DNA of 60,726 bases from Paenibacillus agaridevorans (GCF_003112455.1 NZ_BDQX01000381.1:1-60726), one strand, 5' to 3'; positions 1 through 8,444 are shown, counted from the first letter of the stretch. Made by a program: numbers and translations. Notes: generated by a model not told the origin, from the letters alone.

Positions 1-120
1 GAATTATCATACACGTTTGGCCAGACGCCGGCCTGTCTGGTGGATTGTGTATGAATTATCATACTCGTTTTGCCAGATGCCGGCCTATTTGGTAGAGTGT
101 GTATGAATTATCATACACAC
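1..120. repeat. 52-bp tandem repeat, about 2.3 copies
   Basis: Copies run 1-52 and 53-104, and a third partial copy runs 105-120. Each begins GAATTATCATAC, carries a CCGGCC core and ends in GTGTAT. The copies differ at a handful of bases. The repeat may extend left of the window. No gene is visible in 1-354 apart from the promoter at its right end. Confidence 0.8.
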
Positions 121-292
121 TTACCCCGATGAAGCCACTTTTGTTGATTTTTGTATACAACCCTAGCCATATTATCGAGCCATAAGGACAACGGAACTAC
201 CTTGAAAATTCACTTTTCGGACAGCCCATCTTAAGCAAATCGACTTAACGCATTCAGCCGGGTTTTTCAGCACCAGTAAATTGATCCCACCA

Positions 293-322
293 TTGACTAA
301 AAAACCGTCCGGACGGTATAGT
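293..322 (+). promoter_or_regulatory. tetR promoter with operator in the spacer
   Basis: A -35 box TTGACT (293-298) and a -10 box TATAGT (317-322) are separated by 18 bp. A perfect 14-bp palindrome ACCGTCCGGACGGT (304-317) fills almost the whole spacer. This is the layout expected for autorepression by the TetR protein encoded just downstream, since a bound dimer would exclude RNA polymerase. Binding itself is inferred. Confidence 0.75.
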
Positions 323-354
323 TAACATTAACGAATACCTGAGGAGGATCGGAC

Positions 355-903
355 ATGAGGTCGAATTCCAAACGCGCTTTGCTGCTGGAGGCTGCCGCCA
401 GAATCGTCAAGGAAGAAGGGGCTGCGAAGTTGACGCTGGACGCGGTCGCACAGGAAGCGGGCGTCAGCAAGGGCGGGCTGCTGCATCATTTTGCGAGCAA
501 GGAAGCACTGATCAAAGGATTGGTGGAGCACATTACGGATACGTTTGTCGCCGATATGGAAGGCCGGGTCAAGCGGGATCAGCGGGAAACGGGGAAGTGG
601 AGCCGTGCCTATGTGGCTTCGACGTTCCAGGGCGGATCGGAGTCTGATGGACTGACGACGGCGCTAATCGCCGCGTTGTTCGCAAAGCCGGAGCTTCTGG
701 GCAGGTTTAGGGAGCAATACGATTCGTGGCAGAACGAAATTCAGTCTGACGGAATGGATCCCGTGCTGTCCACGATTATCCGGCTTGCGACGGACGGACT
801 TTGGTTCGCGGAGCTGTTCGGCTTCGGACTGCTGGACGACGGGCTGCGAAGCCAAGTACAAGCCAGGCTGACGCAGTGGACGGAGGGGGAGGCACGTACA
901 TGA
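355..903 (+). CDS. TetR/AcrR-family transcriptional repressor
   Basis: This 182-residue protein has a typical TetR N-terminal helix-turn-helix at about residues 25-50, including the conserved GVSKGGLLHHFASKE stretch. A divergent C-terminal ligand and dimer domain follows. The start has a GAGGAGG ribosome site at 341-347. The stop overlaps the ATG of the first SMR transporter gene (ATGA at 900-903), so the genes are translationally coupled. A perfect palindrome between the -35 and -10 boxes is the likely operator. It most likely represses itself and the two exporters until a toxic cation or other ligand binds. The ligand cannot be read from sequence. Confidence 0.9.
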   Translation: MRSNSKRALLLEAAARIVKEEGAAKLTLDAVAQEAGVSKGGLLHHFASKEALIKGLVEHITDTFVADMEGRVKRDQRETGKWSRAYVASTFQGGSESDGLTTALIAALFAKPELLGRFREQYDSWQNEIQSDGMDPVLSTIIRLATDGLWFAELFGFGLLDDGLRSQVQARLTQWTEGEART

Positions 904-1229
904 CGAACGCGTATTTGTTGCTGGCCGTAGCGATCGTCAGCGAGGTGTTCGGCAGCTCCATGCTAAAGTTGTCCGACGGCTTCAAGCGGCGCATGCCATC
1001 GCTGGGCGTTGTACTCGGCATGGGAGCCGCCTTCTATTGTCTGTCGCTGGCGCTCGCGGTTATCCCGCTAGGCACGGCATACGCGATCTGGTCCGGCCTG
1101 GGCACGGCGCTTACAGCCATGATCGGGGTTATCGCGTTCAAGGAACGGCTGGACTGGAAGAAGGGGCTGGGACTGATTCTGATCATCGCCGGCGTTGTCG
1201 TAATGAGATTATCGGGAGGCGGGCATTGA
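900..1229 (+). CDS. SMR family multidrug efflux subunit A
   Basis: This 109-residue, four-helix small multidrug resistance protein has the essential membrane-embedded glutamate at Glu15 (VSEVFG) and the conserved loop AYAIWSGLGTA. SMR proteins exchange protons for lipophilic cations or guanidinium-type compounds. The ATG at 900 overlaps the tetR stop and is preceded by a purine-rich GGAGGGGGA site, so the longer in-frame start at 801 is rejected. A second SMR gene follows immediately, so the two probably form a heterodimeric pair like EbrAB or YkkCD. I see no guanidine riboswitch upstream, and control is more likely through the TetR protein. Confidence 0.92.
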   Translation: MTNAYLLLAVAIVSEVFGSSMLKLSDGFKRRMPSLGVVLGMGAAFYCLSLALAVIPLGTAYAIWSGLGTALTAMIGVIAFKERLDWKKGLGLILIIAGVVVMRLSGGGH

Positions 1230-1609
1230 TGGAACGGGGAACGAAGCAATCCTTGCTTAAGGGATACGGCTGGCTGTCGCTTGCCATCGTCACGGAAATA
1301 TTCGGCACCTCCATGCTGAAGTTGTCGGAGGGATTCACGGTGCTGCTTCCGTCATTTGGCGTCGTCATCGGATTCGCGATTGCTTTCTACTGCTTGTCGA
1401 TTAGTATCCGGACGCTCCCGCTTAGTCTCGCTTACGCGATCTGGTCGGGCGTCGGCACCGCGCTAACGGCGGTCATCGGCGTATGGATTTGGGGAGACGC
1501 TTGGAACGCCTACACGGTTGGCGGCATTCTGCTTATCATCGGCGGCGTAGTCCTATTGAATGGATCCAAGAAGGCTGAGACGGCAGGGAAGGCTGCGGAG
1601 CAGGGCTAG
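1229..1609 (+). CDS. SMR family multidrug efflux subunit B
   Basis: This 126-residue SMR protein has four predicted membrane helices. The conserved glutamate is Glu23 (VTEIFG) and the loop AYAIWSGVGTA is present. Compared with its partner it has an N-terminal cytoplasmic extension of about 10 residues and a Lys/Glu-rich C-terminal tail. Its ATG overlaps the previous stop (TGATG at 1227-1231), which supports coupled synthesis of both halves of a heterodimeric, asymmetrically inserted transporter. It is the third gene of the tetR-SMR-SMR operon. No clear intrinsic terminator follows, and 1610-1835 shows nothing I can annotate. Confidence 0.92.
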   Translation: MERGTKQSLLKGYGWLSLAIVTEIFGTSMLKLSEGFTVLLPSFGVVIGFAIAFYCLSISIRTLPLSLAYAIWSGVGTALTAVIGVWIWGDAWNAYTVGGILLIIGGVVLLNGSKKAETAGKAAEQG

Positions 1610-1835
1610 GTGTCAGAAGATACGGAGACCAGGCCTAAGATAATCTCCAGTCCCAACAATCTAAGCGTATACTAGCGGAATTGCCCTGGCTCTGTATGAT
1701 CGATTTTGTGAATGCGGCATAGGATGGGCGCGTTGATCGGCCTGATGGAGACTCGGGAAAAATTCTTTGTTATAGGTTTGAGGTAAGCAGAAAAAGGGGT
1801 AAGTAGGTATACAATCTGCTTGGGAGGTGACAGCA

Positions 1836-2066
1836 ATGAACGAATTCGAACGAAGCGCCGATAACCGGCGCGAGCAGCAGGGCAAGCGCGACAATCCGGA
1901 AGGTATTCCGACGGAGAATGAGAGTCTGTTCGATAAGTTTGTCAGCGAGCGCACGGTTGATCCGATCCCGGTTGAGGACCAAACCATTGAGCAACAAGAC
2001 GAGAAGGATAAGGAGCGCACGAAACAGGATTCTCACAGCGAACGTAAGTATCGTACGGGAAATTGA
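1836..2066 (+). CDS. Small highly hydrophilic protein of unknown function
   Basis: This 76-residue protein is dominated by Glu, Asp, Lys, Arg, Gln and Asn. It has no membrane segment, no cysteine and no recognisable domain, and it looks intrinsically disordered. The ATG at 1836 has a strong GGGAGGTGA ribosome site at the right distance; a GTG at 1827 lies inside that site and is unlikely. It stands alone between the exporter operon and the type I toxin-antitoxin unit. Small charged proteins of this sort are common in spore-formers, but I do not recognise a family. Confidence 0.65.
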   Translation: MNEFERSADNRREQQGKRDNPEGIPTENESLFDKFVSERTVDPIPVEDQTIEQQDEKDKERTKQDSHSERKYRTGN

Positions 2067-2095
2067 GTGAGGTCTGGCTGAATAGATTTTCCTGG

Positions 2096-2124
2096 TTCAC
2101 TTCTTTTTCCAATTGTGTTATCAT
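2096..2124 (+). promoter_or_regulatory. Antitoxin RNA promoter
   Basis: TTCACT (2096-2101), a 17-bp spacer and TATCAT (2119-2124) with an extended TG at 2116-2117 form a good sigma-A type promoter. Predicted transcription starts near 2131, directly before a 10-bp hairpin. Confidence 0.6.
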
Positions 2125-2130
2125 ACTTTT

Positions 2131-2246
2131 AAAGAAGCCGAGTGCGGCTAACACTCGGCTTAACAATTGGCTTGGATGGGATTCCCCTTCTGAGTTAAAA
2201 GGGCACAAAAACCCACCTTTGGCGTCAACCTTGGGGTGGGTTTTTA
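2131..2246 (+). ncRNA. Putative type I antitoxin RNA
   Basis: This is a short RNA of about 115 nt predicted from a promoter at 2096-2124 to a strong terminator at 2207-2245. It opens with a perfect 10-bp stem (2135-2144 with 2152-2161). It is transcribed convergently with the 31-codon toxin gene and overlaps the toxin mRNA 3' end, including the stop codon and the shared terminator. This matches the arrangement of the txpA/RatA and bsrE/SR5 type I systems. The RNA function is inferred from layout, and no transcript data are available. Confidence 0.6.
2207..2245. terminator. Bidirectional terminator of toxin and antitoxin RNAs
   Basis: An 11-bp perfect stem AAAAACCCACC (2207-2217) pairs with GGTGGGTTTTT (2235-2245). 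A/T runs on both sides let it serve both strands. The toxin stop codon (2244-2246) lies in the edge of the stem. Confidence 0.85.
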
Positions 2247-2339
2247 CTTTCTCTTGTTGTTCGAATTAATGTAAGTTAAAAGTGCAAGGATAAACGATCC
2301 AAATAAAAACATGATCGTGATTGCATCCTTAACCTCCAT
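2244..2339 (-). CDS. Putative holin-like type I toxin peptide
   Basis: This 31-codon gene encodes a peptide starting MEVKDAITIMFLFGS and ending NSNNKRK: a short charged start, one membrane helix of about 18 residues, then a basic tail. That is the hallmark of the TxpA/BsrE/Fst-like 'putative holin-like toxin' peptides found in many Firmicutes. It has a perfect AAAGGAGGTGA ribosome site and a short mRNA bounded by an extended -10 promoter and a bidirectional terminator. A convergent small RNA covers its 3' end. The peptide is expected to insert in the membrane and depolarise it when the antitoxin RNA is lost. It is too short for standard ORF callers. Confidence 0.8.
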   Translation of the reverse strand: MEVKDAITIMFLFGSFILALLTYINSNNKRK

Positions 2340-2396
2340 GGCCTCACCTCCTTTCGAAGGGAAACCATGCCCACCCAAGATTCAATTGTCCTTCCT

Positions 2397-2405
2397 ATTG
2401 TAGCA
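2397..2405 (-). promoter_or_regulatory. Toxin promoter, extended -10
   Basis: On the minus strand the sequence TGCTACAAT is an extended -10 element (TGn-TACAAT). It lies about 60 bp upstream of the toxin ATG. No good -35 is visible, as expected for an extended -10 promoter. Confidence 0.5.
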
Positions 2406-2611
2406 TCATCTACTAATAGCACCTCTTATGAAGCCGATCGCGACGAGAAGCTTTGGAGAGGTGCTATTTGTATCTTGCAACGACAGGCCAGGAGGGGAGA
2501 GATTTGGACGGAAACAATAGGCGATTGCACGCCGCCATCTTCCTCCTTATAATAGTGGGACGAACCATAGGCTGCTCGGGAGCCGCGACAACAGAGGGAG
2601 GTGAGCTCCAA

Positions 2612-4363
2612 TTGAAAGCGTTTTATTCGAATTTGCGGATCAAATACAAGCTGGTCGGGCTCATCTCTCTGATGATGCTGGTCATTGGCCTGGCCACATA
2701 TTTCGTTATGCGCTTTACGTTCAAAGCCTATGACGACGAGATCTACAGGCAGTCGGCCAGCGCGCTGAACAGCGCCTCGCTAGGAGTGGAGAAAGAGCTT
2801 CGCGACATGGAGAAGCTCACGTTCACGATCGCGACCGATGGCTCCATACAGAGATATATGGACGTCATCAAGCAAGGAGGCTCGGACTACGACAACTTTC
2901 TGGTGGCGATCAGTCTGCAGGAGCGGCTGCTTTCGATCGGCGGCTTCGCGAAGTACGTGCTGTCGTTCCACCTTATTGATGTGTACCTGCGAGAGTATAA
3001 GCACGGCGCCAATGCGAACATGCTGTCAGCCGCGAGGATAGAAGAGGTTATAGCCGAGACGGAGCGGAATACCGGCGGGATCAGCTACATTTTTCCCGAG
3101 AACGGGGATGGCGCCTTGATTGCGGGAAGGCAGATCCGTCAAGTACGGAATCTCGAGCTGGATATTTTGGGTACGCTAGCGGTCAGGTTGGATCTGGCCA
3201 GACTGTTTCGCGATCTGGCTGGTCCCGTGAATCAAGGAGACGGCATGTTCGCGATTCTGGCGGGGGACGGGCAGTCCGTATACCCCACCAACCCCAGCAT
3301 CGATGTCAGCGCCTTGAACGTCTCCCATGGAGAAGGAAGCGGCTACGAGGTGAGAGAAGTGAACGGCGAGCGCTTTTTCATCACCTACGTACCGTCGAGC
3401 TACATGGACTGGACTTATCTCAATATTCAGCCCTATGACGCGATCTTCCGCAAGACGGAGACAGCCAAGCAGTCCGTGTTTGTCATCTACCTCATTGTGT
3501 TCTTGCTCGTGCTCCTGGCGGCGTTGTGGTTTTCCCGTTCCGTGACGAGCCCTATCGAGCGCCTTAGCGACCGGATGAAGCGGGTGCAGATGGGACACTT
3601 CGAGTACGCGCTGCTGCCGGGAGAGAGGGAACCGGCCATGGACGAGGCGGGGCTGCTGCACCGCAACTTTCGCATAATGGTGGAGCGCATCAACGAGCTG
3701 ATCAATGAAAATTACGTCAAGCAGCTGGCGATCAAGGATACGGAGTTCAAAGCGCTGCAGGCGCAAATCAACCCCCATTTCCTATACAATACGCTGGAAT
3801 CCATCAACTGGTCGGCAAAGGCGGTGGGGCATAAGCAAATCTCCGTGATGGTGGAATCGCTCGGTTATTTGCTTCGCAGTTCCATCAGCGGCAAGGAGCC
3901 GCTTGTTCCGCTTCAGGAAGAGATGGCGACGATCGGTCATTATATATCGATTCAGGCGATTCGATTCGAGGAACGTTTGGACTTCCGCAGTCATATCCCT
4001 GCCAGGCTAAATGACTGTCTGGTGCCGAAGCTGTCGGTGCAGCCTATCGTGGAAAATGCGATTCAATACGCGCTGGAGCCGATGATCGATACTTGCGTTA
4101 TTACTGTAGAGGCGGAGGAAAGCGGCGGCATTATGCGGCTTATCATCTCGGATAACGGTCCGGGCATCCAACATGACGTGCTTGCCCGTCTGGATTCGGG
4201 AGAATTGGTGCCGCGAGGAACAGGCATAGGCCTCCGAAATATCGATGAACGGATCAGGCTGCTGTTCGGAGAAGGCTATGGCCTCGAGGTGGGAGACAAT
4301 AAAGGCGGAGGGACGCGGATTACGCTCGTACTGCCCGTAGAAATGAGGGATCCACATGTATAA
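2612..4363 (+). CDS. yesM: YesM-type sensor histidine kinase
   Basis: This kinase of about 583 residues has an N-terminal membrane helix, an extracytoplasmic Cache-like sensor of about 260 residues, a second helix, a HAMP linker (SRSVTSPIERLSDRM) and a YesM/LytS-type His_kinase domain. The phospho-accepting His389 lies in NPHFLYNT, and the ATP lid has DNGPGI and GTGIGLRNI. I choose the TTG at 2612 because a GGGAGGTGA site stands 8 bp upstream; in-frame starts further upstream have none. The 3' end overlaps the response-regulator gene by 8 bp. It probably senses an extracellular sugar or loaded binding protein and controls the ABC operon at 6.1-9.4 kb. Confidence 0.93.
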   Translation: MKAFYSNLRIKYKLVGLISLMMLVIGLATYFVMRFTFKAYDDEIYRQSASALNSASLGVEKELRDMEKLTFTIATDGSIQRYMDVIKQGGSDYDNFLVAISLQERLLSIGGFAKYVLSFHLIDVYLREYKHGANANMLSAARIEEVIAETERNTGGISYIFPENGDGALIAGRQIRQVRNLELDILGTLAVRLDLARLFRDLAGPVNQGDGMFAILAGDGQSVYPTNPSIDVSALNVSHGEGSGYEVREVNGERFFITYVPSSYMDWTYLNIQPYDAIFRKTETAKQSVFVIYLIVFLLVLLAALWFSRSVTSPIERLSDRMKRVQMGHFEYALLPGEREPAMDEAGLLHRNFRIMVERINELINENYVKQLAIKDTEFKALQAQINPHFLYNTLESINWSAKAVGHKQISVMVESLGYLLRSSISGKEPLVPLQEEMATIGHYISIQAIRFEERLDFRSHIPARLNDCLVPKLSVQPIVENAIQYALEPMIDTCVITVEAEESGGIMRLIISDNGPGIQHDVLARLDSGELVPRGTGIGLRNIDERIRLLFGEGYGLEVGDNKGGGTRITLVLPVEMRDPHV

Positions 4364-5981
4364 AGTGCTGATTGTCGACGATGAAAGAATTATTTTGGAG
4401 GGGATTGCCGGTCTCATGGATTGGGCAAAATATGGAACGGAGCTTGCCGGAACGGCGCGCAACGGGCTGGAAGCGCTGGCGTTTATTGAGGAGCATGCCC
4501 CCGACATCGTCATCAGCGATATCCGGATGCCGGGCATGGACGGGCTCAAGCTGGCGGAGCAGACGCGGGAGCTGTTTCCGTCGATCGCCTTTATTATGTT
4601 GTCCGGCTTTGGCGAATTCGATTATGCGAGAAAGGCGATGCAATATGGCGTAAAACATTATTTGCTGAAGCCGTGCAATGAGAATACAATCGGCGAAGCG
4701 TTGTCCGAGGTGGTCGCGGGGCTGGGCGAGCAGAAGCGGAAGACGCAGTTCCTGGAGAATCTGCAGCAGGAGCTCCGTCAGGTGCTGCCAAGCGCGAAGG
4801 AGCAGTTCCTCAAGGAGCTTGTCACGAACAAGATGTATGGGCGCGGGGACTGGGAGAGATACAAGGAGCTGTTTGGCATCGAGGTGGAAAATGCCGAAGC
4901 CCGGCTTCTGCTGCTGCAGTTGGAAGGACAATTCGAATTTGAGCAGCTGTTCGCGCTCAAAAACATCGCGGAAGACTTGATCGAGCGGTCAAATCTTGTG
5001 CTGAGCACAACTATTGGCAATCAGGCGCTGCTGCTTGTCCGAAATACCTACGCCGAAGAGAGGCTGCTGGCTGTTCTTCACGATATACGCAACACGTTCA
5101 AAGGGTATTACCGGCTTGACGCGACGATCGCGGTCAGCGATCCCGGACCGCTTACGGACGCTCGACGCATGTATCTGGAGACGCTGAGATGTATGAGCTT
5201 CCGCTTTTATCTCGGCGAAGGCAGCATTATCACGGTCCGCGATACGGGAGAGGGCGGAGAGGACAAAAGCGGGCTTGCTCCCGAACAGGAGCAGCTGATG
5301 GCGGCATTTGCGACGCCGGTTCCTTCAACGGGTGAAGAGAGCGGATTTTTGTACGACGATGCCCGACTATGCCTGTATGCGAAGTCCGGCCATCTGGATG
5401 CCGTCATGCAGGAGCTGGATGAGGTGTTTAGATCGCTGGAGGAGCATCGCTTCGATGATTTGACGGTAAAGTCCTATCTCATCCCGCTTTACGTAGCTCT
5501 TATTCGTCAGGCGGATCCTTCGTCCATGAACGAGCATCTGAAGGAGCTTGGCCGATTGGAGGGCATCGCGACCATGCAAGGATTAAAGACGTTCGTGAAG
5601 GAGAAGGCGAGGTTAATCTGTCAGAGCAACTACGACAATCAGAAGCGCCGGCACTCCTCCATCATCGGGCAGATCCACGAGATCGTCGAAGCGCATATCG
5701 GTAATCCGGACTTGTCTCTGCAATGGGTGGCGAGCGAGATTCTCTATATGAACGCCGATTATTTAGGCAAGCTGTTCCGCAAGGAGACGGGAGAGAAGTT
5801 CTCCAACTATGTCATGAAGGCGCGGATGGAGAGGGCTGTGGCGCTGATCGGATCCGGCGGCGACGTGAAAGTGTTCGAGCTCGCGGAGAAGCTGGGTTTC
5901 GGCGATAATCCCCAATATTTCAGCCAGGTGTTTAAAAAATATACGGGCGTTTCGCCCTCCGAATACAAGAGGTTGCCTTGA
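4356..5981 (+). CDS. yesN: YesN-type response regulator, AraC output
   Basis: This 541-residue regulator has an N-terminal receiver with the acidic pocket (VDDE), phospho-acceptor Asp55 (SDIRMPGMDG) and Lys105 (LLKP). A middle region of about 300 residues is typical of YesN proteins. The C-terminal AraC double helix-turn-helix (about 440-541) ends in GFGDNPQYFSQVFKKYTGVSPSEYK. It is translationally coupled to the kinase gene. By family precedent it activates the adjacent sugar ABC transporter operon. The intergenic stretch 5982-6102 also carries a cre-like site, so catabolite repression probably overlays this activation. Confidence 0.93.
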   Translation: MYKVLIVDDERIILEGIAGLMDWAKYGTELAGTARNGLEALAFIEEHAPDIVISDIRMPGMDGLKLAEQTRELFPSIAFIMLSGFGEFDYARKAMQYGVKHYLLKPCNENTIGEALSEVVAGLGEQKRKTQFLENLQQELRQVLPSAKEQFLKELVTNKMYGRGDWERYKELFGIEVENAEARLLLLQLEGQFEFEQLFALKNIAEDLIERSNLVLSTTIGNQALLLVRNTYAEERLLAVLHDIRNTFKGYYRLDATIAVSDPGPLTDARRMYLETLRCMSFRFYLGEGSIITVRDTGEGGEDKSGLAPEQEQLMAAFATPVPSTGEESGFLYDDARLCLYAKSGHLDAVMQELDEVFRSLEEHRFDDLTVKSYLIPLYVALIRQADPSSMNEHLKELGRLEGIATMQGLKTFVKEKARLICQSNYDNQKRRHSSIIGQIHEIVEAHIGNPDLSLQWVASEILYMNADYLGKLFRKETGEKFSNYVMKARMERAVALIGSGGDVKVFELAEKLGFGDNPQYFSQVFKKYTGVSPSEYKRLP

Positions 5982-6057
5982 CGGAACCTCTGTTTTTTAT
6001 ACAAAGAGACCTGTTATTTACATTCCTTCAAAGGGCATCAGCCTATAAAATTAGCAA

Positions 6058-6071
6058 TGTAAACACTTACA
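6058..6071 (+). promoter_or_regulatory. cre-like catabolite-control site
   Basis: TGTAAACACTTACA matches the CcpA consensus TGWNANCGNTNWCA except for one central base (A for G). It is nearly palindromic. It lies 32 bp before the start of the sugar-binding lipoprotein gene, where CcpA binding would repress it. Confidence 0.5.
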
Positions 6072-6102
6072 AAACAAGTGAAGCACGGAAGGGGAGCCAG
6101 AC

Positions 6103-7422
6103 ATGAGAAAATGGTTAACGGCAGTTCTTGCATGTACGGTCGCGTTCTCGCTCGCGGCTTGCGCCGGAGGGAACGGCAATTCGGCGGATCCGACAAGTAC
6201 ATCCACAAGCAACGGAGGCGCGGCGACGGATAAACCCAAAAACGTAACGCTCCGCATGGCATGGTGGGGTGGGCAGCCACGTCACGATTACACGCTGGAA
6301 GTCATCAAGATGTACGAAGCGCAGAACCCTCACGTAAAGATCGAGCCTGAATACGCCAACTTCGACGATTACTGGAAGAAGCTTGCTCCGCAAGCGGCGG
6401 CTAACGAGCTTCCCGATATTCTTCAGATGGATATTTCCTACCTGGCGCAATATGGTTCCAAAAAACAACTGGCCGACCTGACCCCGTTCCTGAACGCGGG
6501 CATCGACACGGCAAACATCTCGGAGAACGCGATATCCGGCGGACGCATCGGCGATAAGCTGTTCGGCTTCAACATCGGCGTCAACGCGGTCAACTTCCAA
6601 TATGACCCCGAGCTGCTTAAGAAGCTTGGCGTAGACAAGCCGGACGACAACTGGAACTGGGACGACTACTATGCACTGGCTGGCAAAGCGAAGGAAGCGG
6701 GACTGTACTTCGACAACGGCTTCCGCCCGGAAGTATTCTTCGGCTACTACCTCCGAACAAAAGGCCAGCATCTCTACAACGCGGAAGGCACCGCGCTCGG
6801 CTACGAGGACGATCAGTTGTTCGTGGACTTCTTTAAGCCGCTGGCTCAGCTCGTGAAGGACGGCGACACGCCCGCTCCTGACGTAAAGGCGCAGATCAAA
6901 GGCGTAGAAGACGACATGCTCGTAAAAGGCCAACAGATCGGCATCTTCCAATGGACGAACCAATTCGTCGGCATTCAGCAAGTGGCGAACCGTCCGCTGG
7001 AGATGGCGCATATGCCAGGTCCAGATAGAGAAAAAGGGCTGTATCTGAAGCCAAGCATGTACTTCTCCATCTCCCAGAACTCCAAGGTGAAGGAAGAAGC
7101 AGCCAAGTTCATCGACTTCTGGGTTAACAATGTGGAAGCGAACAAGCTGATCAAAGGCGATCGCGGCGTGCCAGTCAATTCGACGGTTATCGATGCCATT
7201 AAGTCGGACCTCGCTCCGGCGCAGGTTCAAGTATTCGACTACGTTTCCTGGGCGCAAGAGAACAGCTCCCCGATGGATCCTCCGGATCCGGTCGGAACGG
7301 CGGAAATCATCCAGCTGTTTATGACGCTGACGGAGCAGATGGACTTCCAGCAGTTGACTCCGGAAGACGCGGCGAAGCAATTCCGCGAAGAAGCGAACGC
7401 TATTTTGGGCAAGAACAAATAG
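6103..7422 (+). CDS. Sugar ABC transporter substrate-binding lipoprotein
   Basis: This 439-residue family-1 solute-binding protein has a lipoprotein signal peptide with lipobox SLAAC (Cys20) and a Gly/Ser/Asn-rich linker. The mature domain begins NVTLRMAWWGGQPRHDYT. A ribosome site AAGGGGAG precedes the ATG. It is the first gene of the binding protein, permease, permease operon and follows the YesMN pair. No ATPase gene is present, as is usual for this class, which borrows a shared MsmK/MsmX-type ATPase. The substrate is a mono- or oligosaccharide that cannot be specified from sequence. Confidence 0.92.
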   Translation: MRKWLTAVLACTVAFSLAACAGGNGNSADPTSTSTSNGGAATDKPKNVTLRMAWWGGQPRHDYTLEVIKMYEAQNPHVKIEPEYANFDDYWKKLAPQAAANELPDILQMDISYLAQYGSKKQLADLTPFLNAGIDTANISENAISGGRIGDKLFGFNIGVNAVNFQYDPELLKKLGVDKPDDNWNWDDYYALAGKAKEAGLYFDNGFRPEVFFGYYLRTKGQHLYNAEGTALGYEDDQLFVDFFKPLAQLVKDGDTPAPDVKAQIKGVEDDMLVKGQQIGIFQWTNQFVGIQQVANRPLEMAHMPGPDREKGLYLKPSMYFSISQNSKVKEEAAKFIDFWVNNVEANKLIKGDRGVPVNSTVIDAIKSDLAPAQVQVFDYVSWAQENSSPMDPPDPVGTAEIIQLFMTLTEQMDFQQLTPEDAAKQFREEANAILGKNK

Positions 7423-7448
7423 TGAGTTAGTCAAACAGGCATAACGCT

Positions 7449-7483
7449 CCGCGGCGGCAGGCATTGGAAGCCGACCGCCGCGG
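7449..7483 (+). terminator. GC-rich hairpin after the binding-protein gene
   Basis: A perfect 9-bp stem CCGCGGCGG (7449-7457) pairs with CCGCCGCGG (7475-7483) and lacks a real U tract. It is more likely an mRNA 3' stabiliser or partial attenuator, keeping binding protein above permease levels, than a full terminator. Confidence 0.5.
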
Positions 7484-7547
7484 CTCTTGTCCGGTTCGCA
7501 GTACAATGGGAAGTGGACACTTATTAAGTCAGCGGGAGTTGGATAGT

Positions 7548-8441
7548 ATGAGAACGGCATGGAAAAATCAGCTGACCGGTTACGCATTCATAAGCCCGTT
7601 CATTATCGGGTTTCTAGCCTTCACCCTGATTCCCATTATCGCGTCGCTGTATCTGTCGATGACGGATTACGATTTGTTTACCACGCCCGGCTGGATCGGG
7701 CTCGATAATTACGTGGAGATGTTTACGAAAGACAAGAAGTATTGGCAGTCGCTTAAGGTCACGTTCCTCTATGTATTCATCGGGGTGCCTCTGCGGTTGG
7801 CGTTCGCGCTTATGGTCGCCATGCTTCTGAACACGGCTTCGAAGGCAATCGGGTTATACCGTACTATATATTATTTGCCCTCCATCATCGGAGGAAGCGT
7901 CGCGGTATCCATCATGTGGCGCAACATCTACGGCGATCAAGGCATCATCAATCTGCTGCTGAACTCGCTGGGTCTCGACAGCGTACGCTGGTTCGCGGAT
8001 CCGCTGGCTGCGCTCTGGATGCTGATCACGCTCTCCGTCTGGCAGTTCGGCTCGTCCATGCTGATCTTTCTGGCTGGTCTGAAAAACATTCCGCGTCCGC
8101 TGTACGAAGCAGCCAGCGTAGACGGGGCGAATGCCTTCCATCGATTCTTTAAAATCACGATTCCGATGCTGACGCCGATCATCCTGTTCAACGCGATTAT
8201 GCAGACGATCGGGGCATTCATGACGTTCGTGCCGGCTTACATTATTTCCAAAGGCACGGGCGGACCGCTCGACGGCACGCTGCTGTACTCGCTGTATCTG
8301 TTCCGCCAAGGTTTCCAATTCTTTGATATGGGTTATGCATCCGCGATGGCCTGGGTCATGCTCATCATCGTCGCCGTGCTCACGTCGGTCCTGTTCCTGT
8401 CATCAAAGTTCTGGGTGCATTACGAGTCGAAGGAGGGGTAA
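7548..8441 (+). CDS. Sugar ABC permease, MalF/UgpA type
   Basis: This permease of about 297 residues has six predicted membrane helices. The EAA loop (YEAASVDGANAFHRFFKITIP) contacts the ATPase. I choose the ATG at 7548 because a GGGAG site sits about 10 bp upstream and the protein then begins with a normal short cytoplasmic end (MRTAWKNQLTGYAFISPF). An upstream in-frame start would run through the hairpin region. It pairs with the next permease gene, 3 bp downstream, to form the membrane channel fed by the lipoprotein at 6.1 kb. Confidence 0.92.
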   Translation: MRTAWKNQLTGYAFISPFIIGFLAFTLIPIIASLYLSMTDYDLFTTPGWIGLDNYVEMFTKDKKYWQSLKVTFLYVFIGVPLRLAFALMVAMLLNTASKAIGLYRTIYYLPSIIGGSVAVSIMWRNIYGDQGIINLLLNSLGLDSVRWFADPLAALWMLITLSVWQFGSSMLIFLAGLKNIPRPLYEAASVDGANAFHRFFKITIPMLTPIILFNAIMQTIGAFMTFVPAYIISKGTGGPLDGTLLYSLYLFRQGFQFFDMGYASAMAWVMLIIVAVLTSVLFLSSKFWVHYESKEG

Positions 8442-8444
8442 GCG

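Noticed and set aside
250..360. Guanidine riboswitch before the SMR genes
   Set aside because: No conserved riboswitch pairing or sequence is visible, and the operon instead has a TetR operator.
2453..2611. Upstream extension of the YesM kinase
   Set aside because: The extra N-terminal residues lack a ribosome site, while TTG 2612 has a perfect one and gives the normal family start.
6115..7587. 490-codon antisense frame over the sugar-binding lipoprotein
   Set aside because: Same reason: codon mirror of a clearly real lipoprotein gene, no motif and no start signal.
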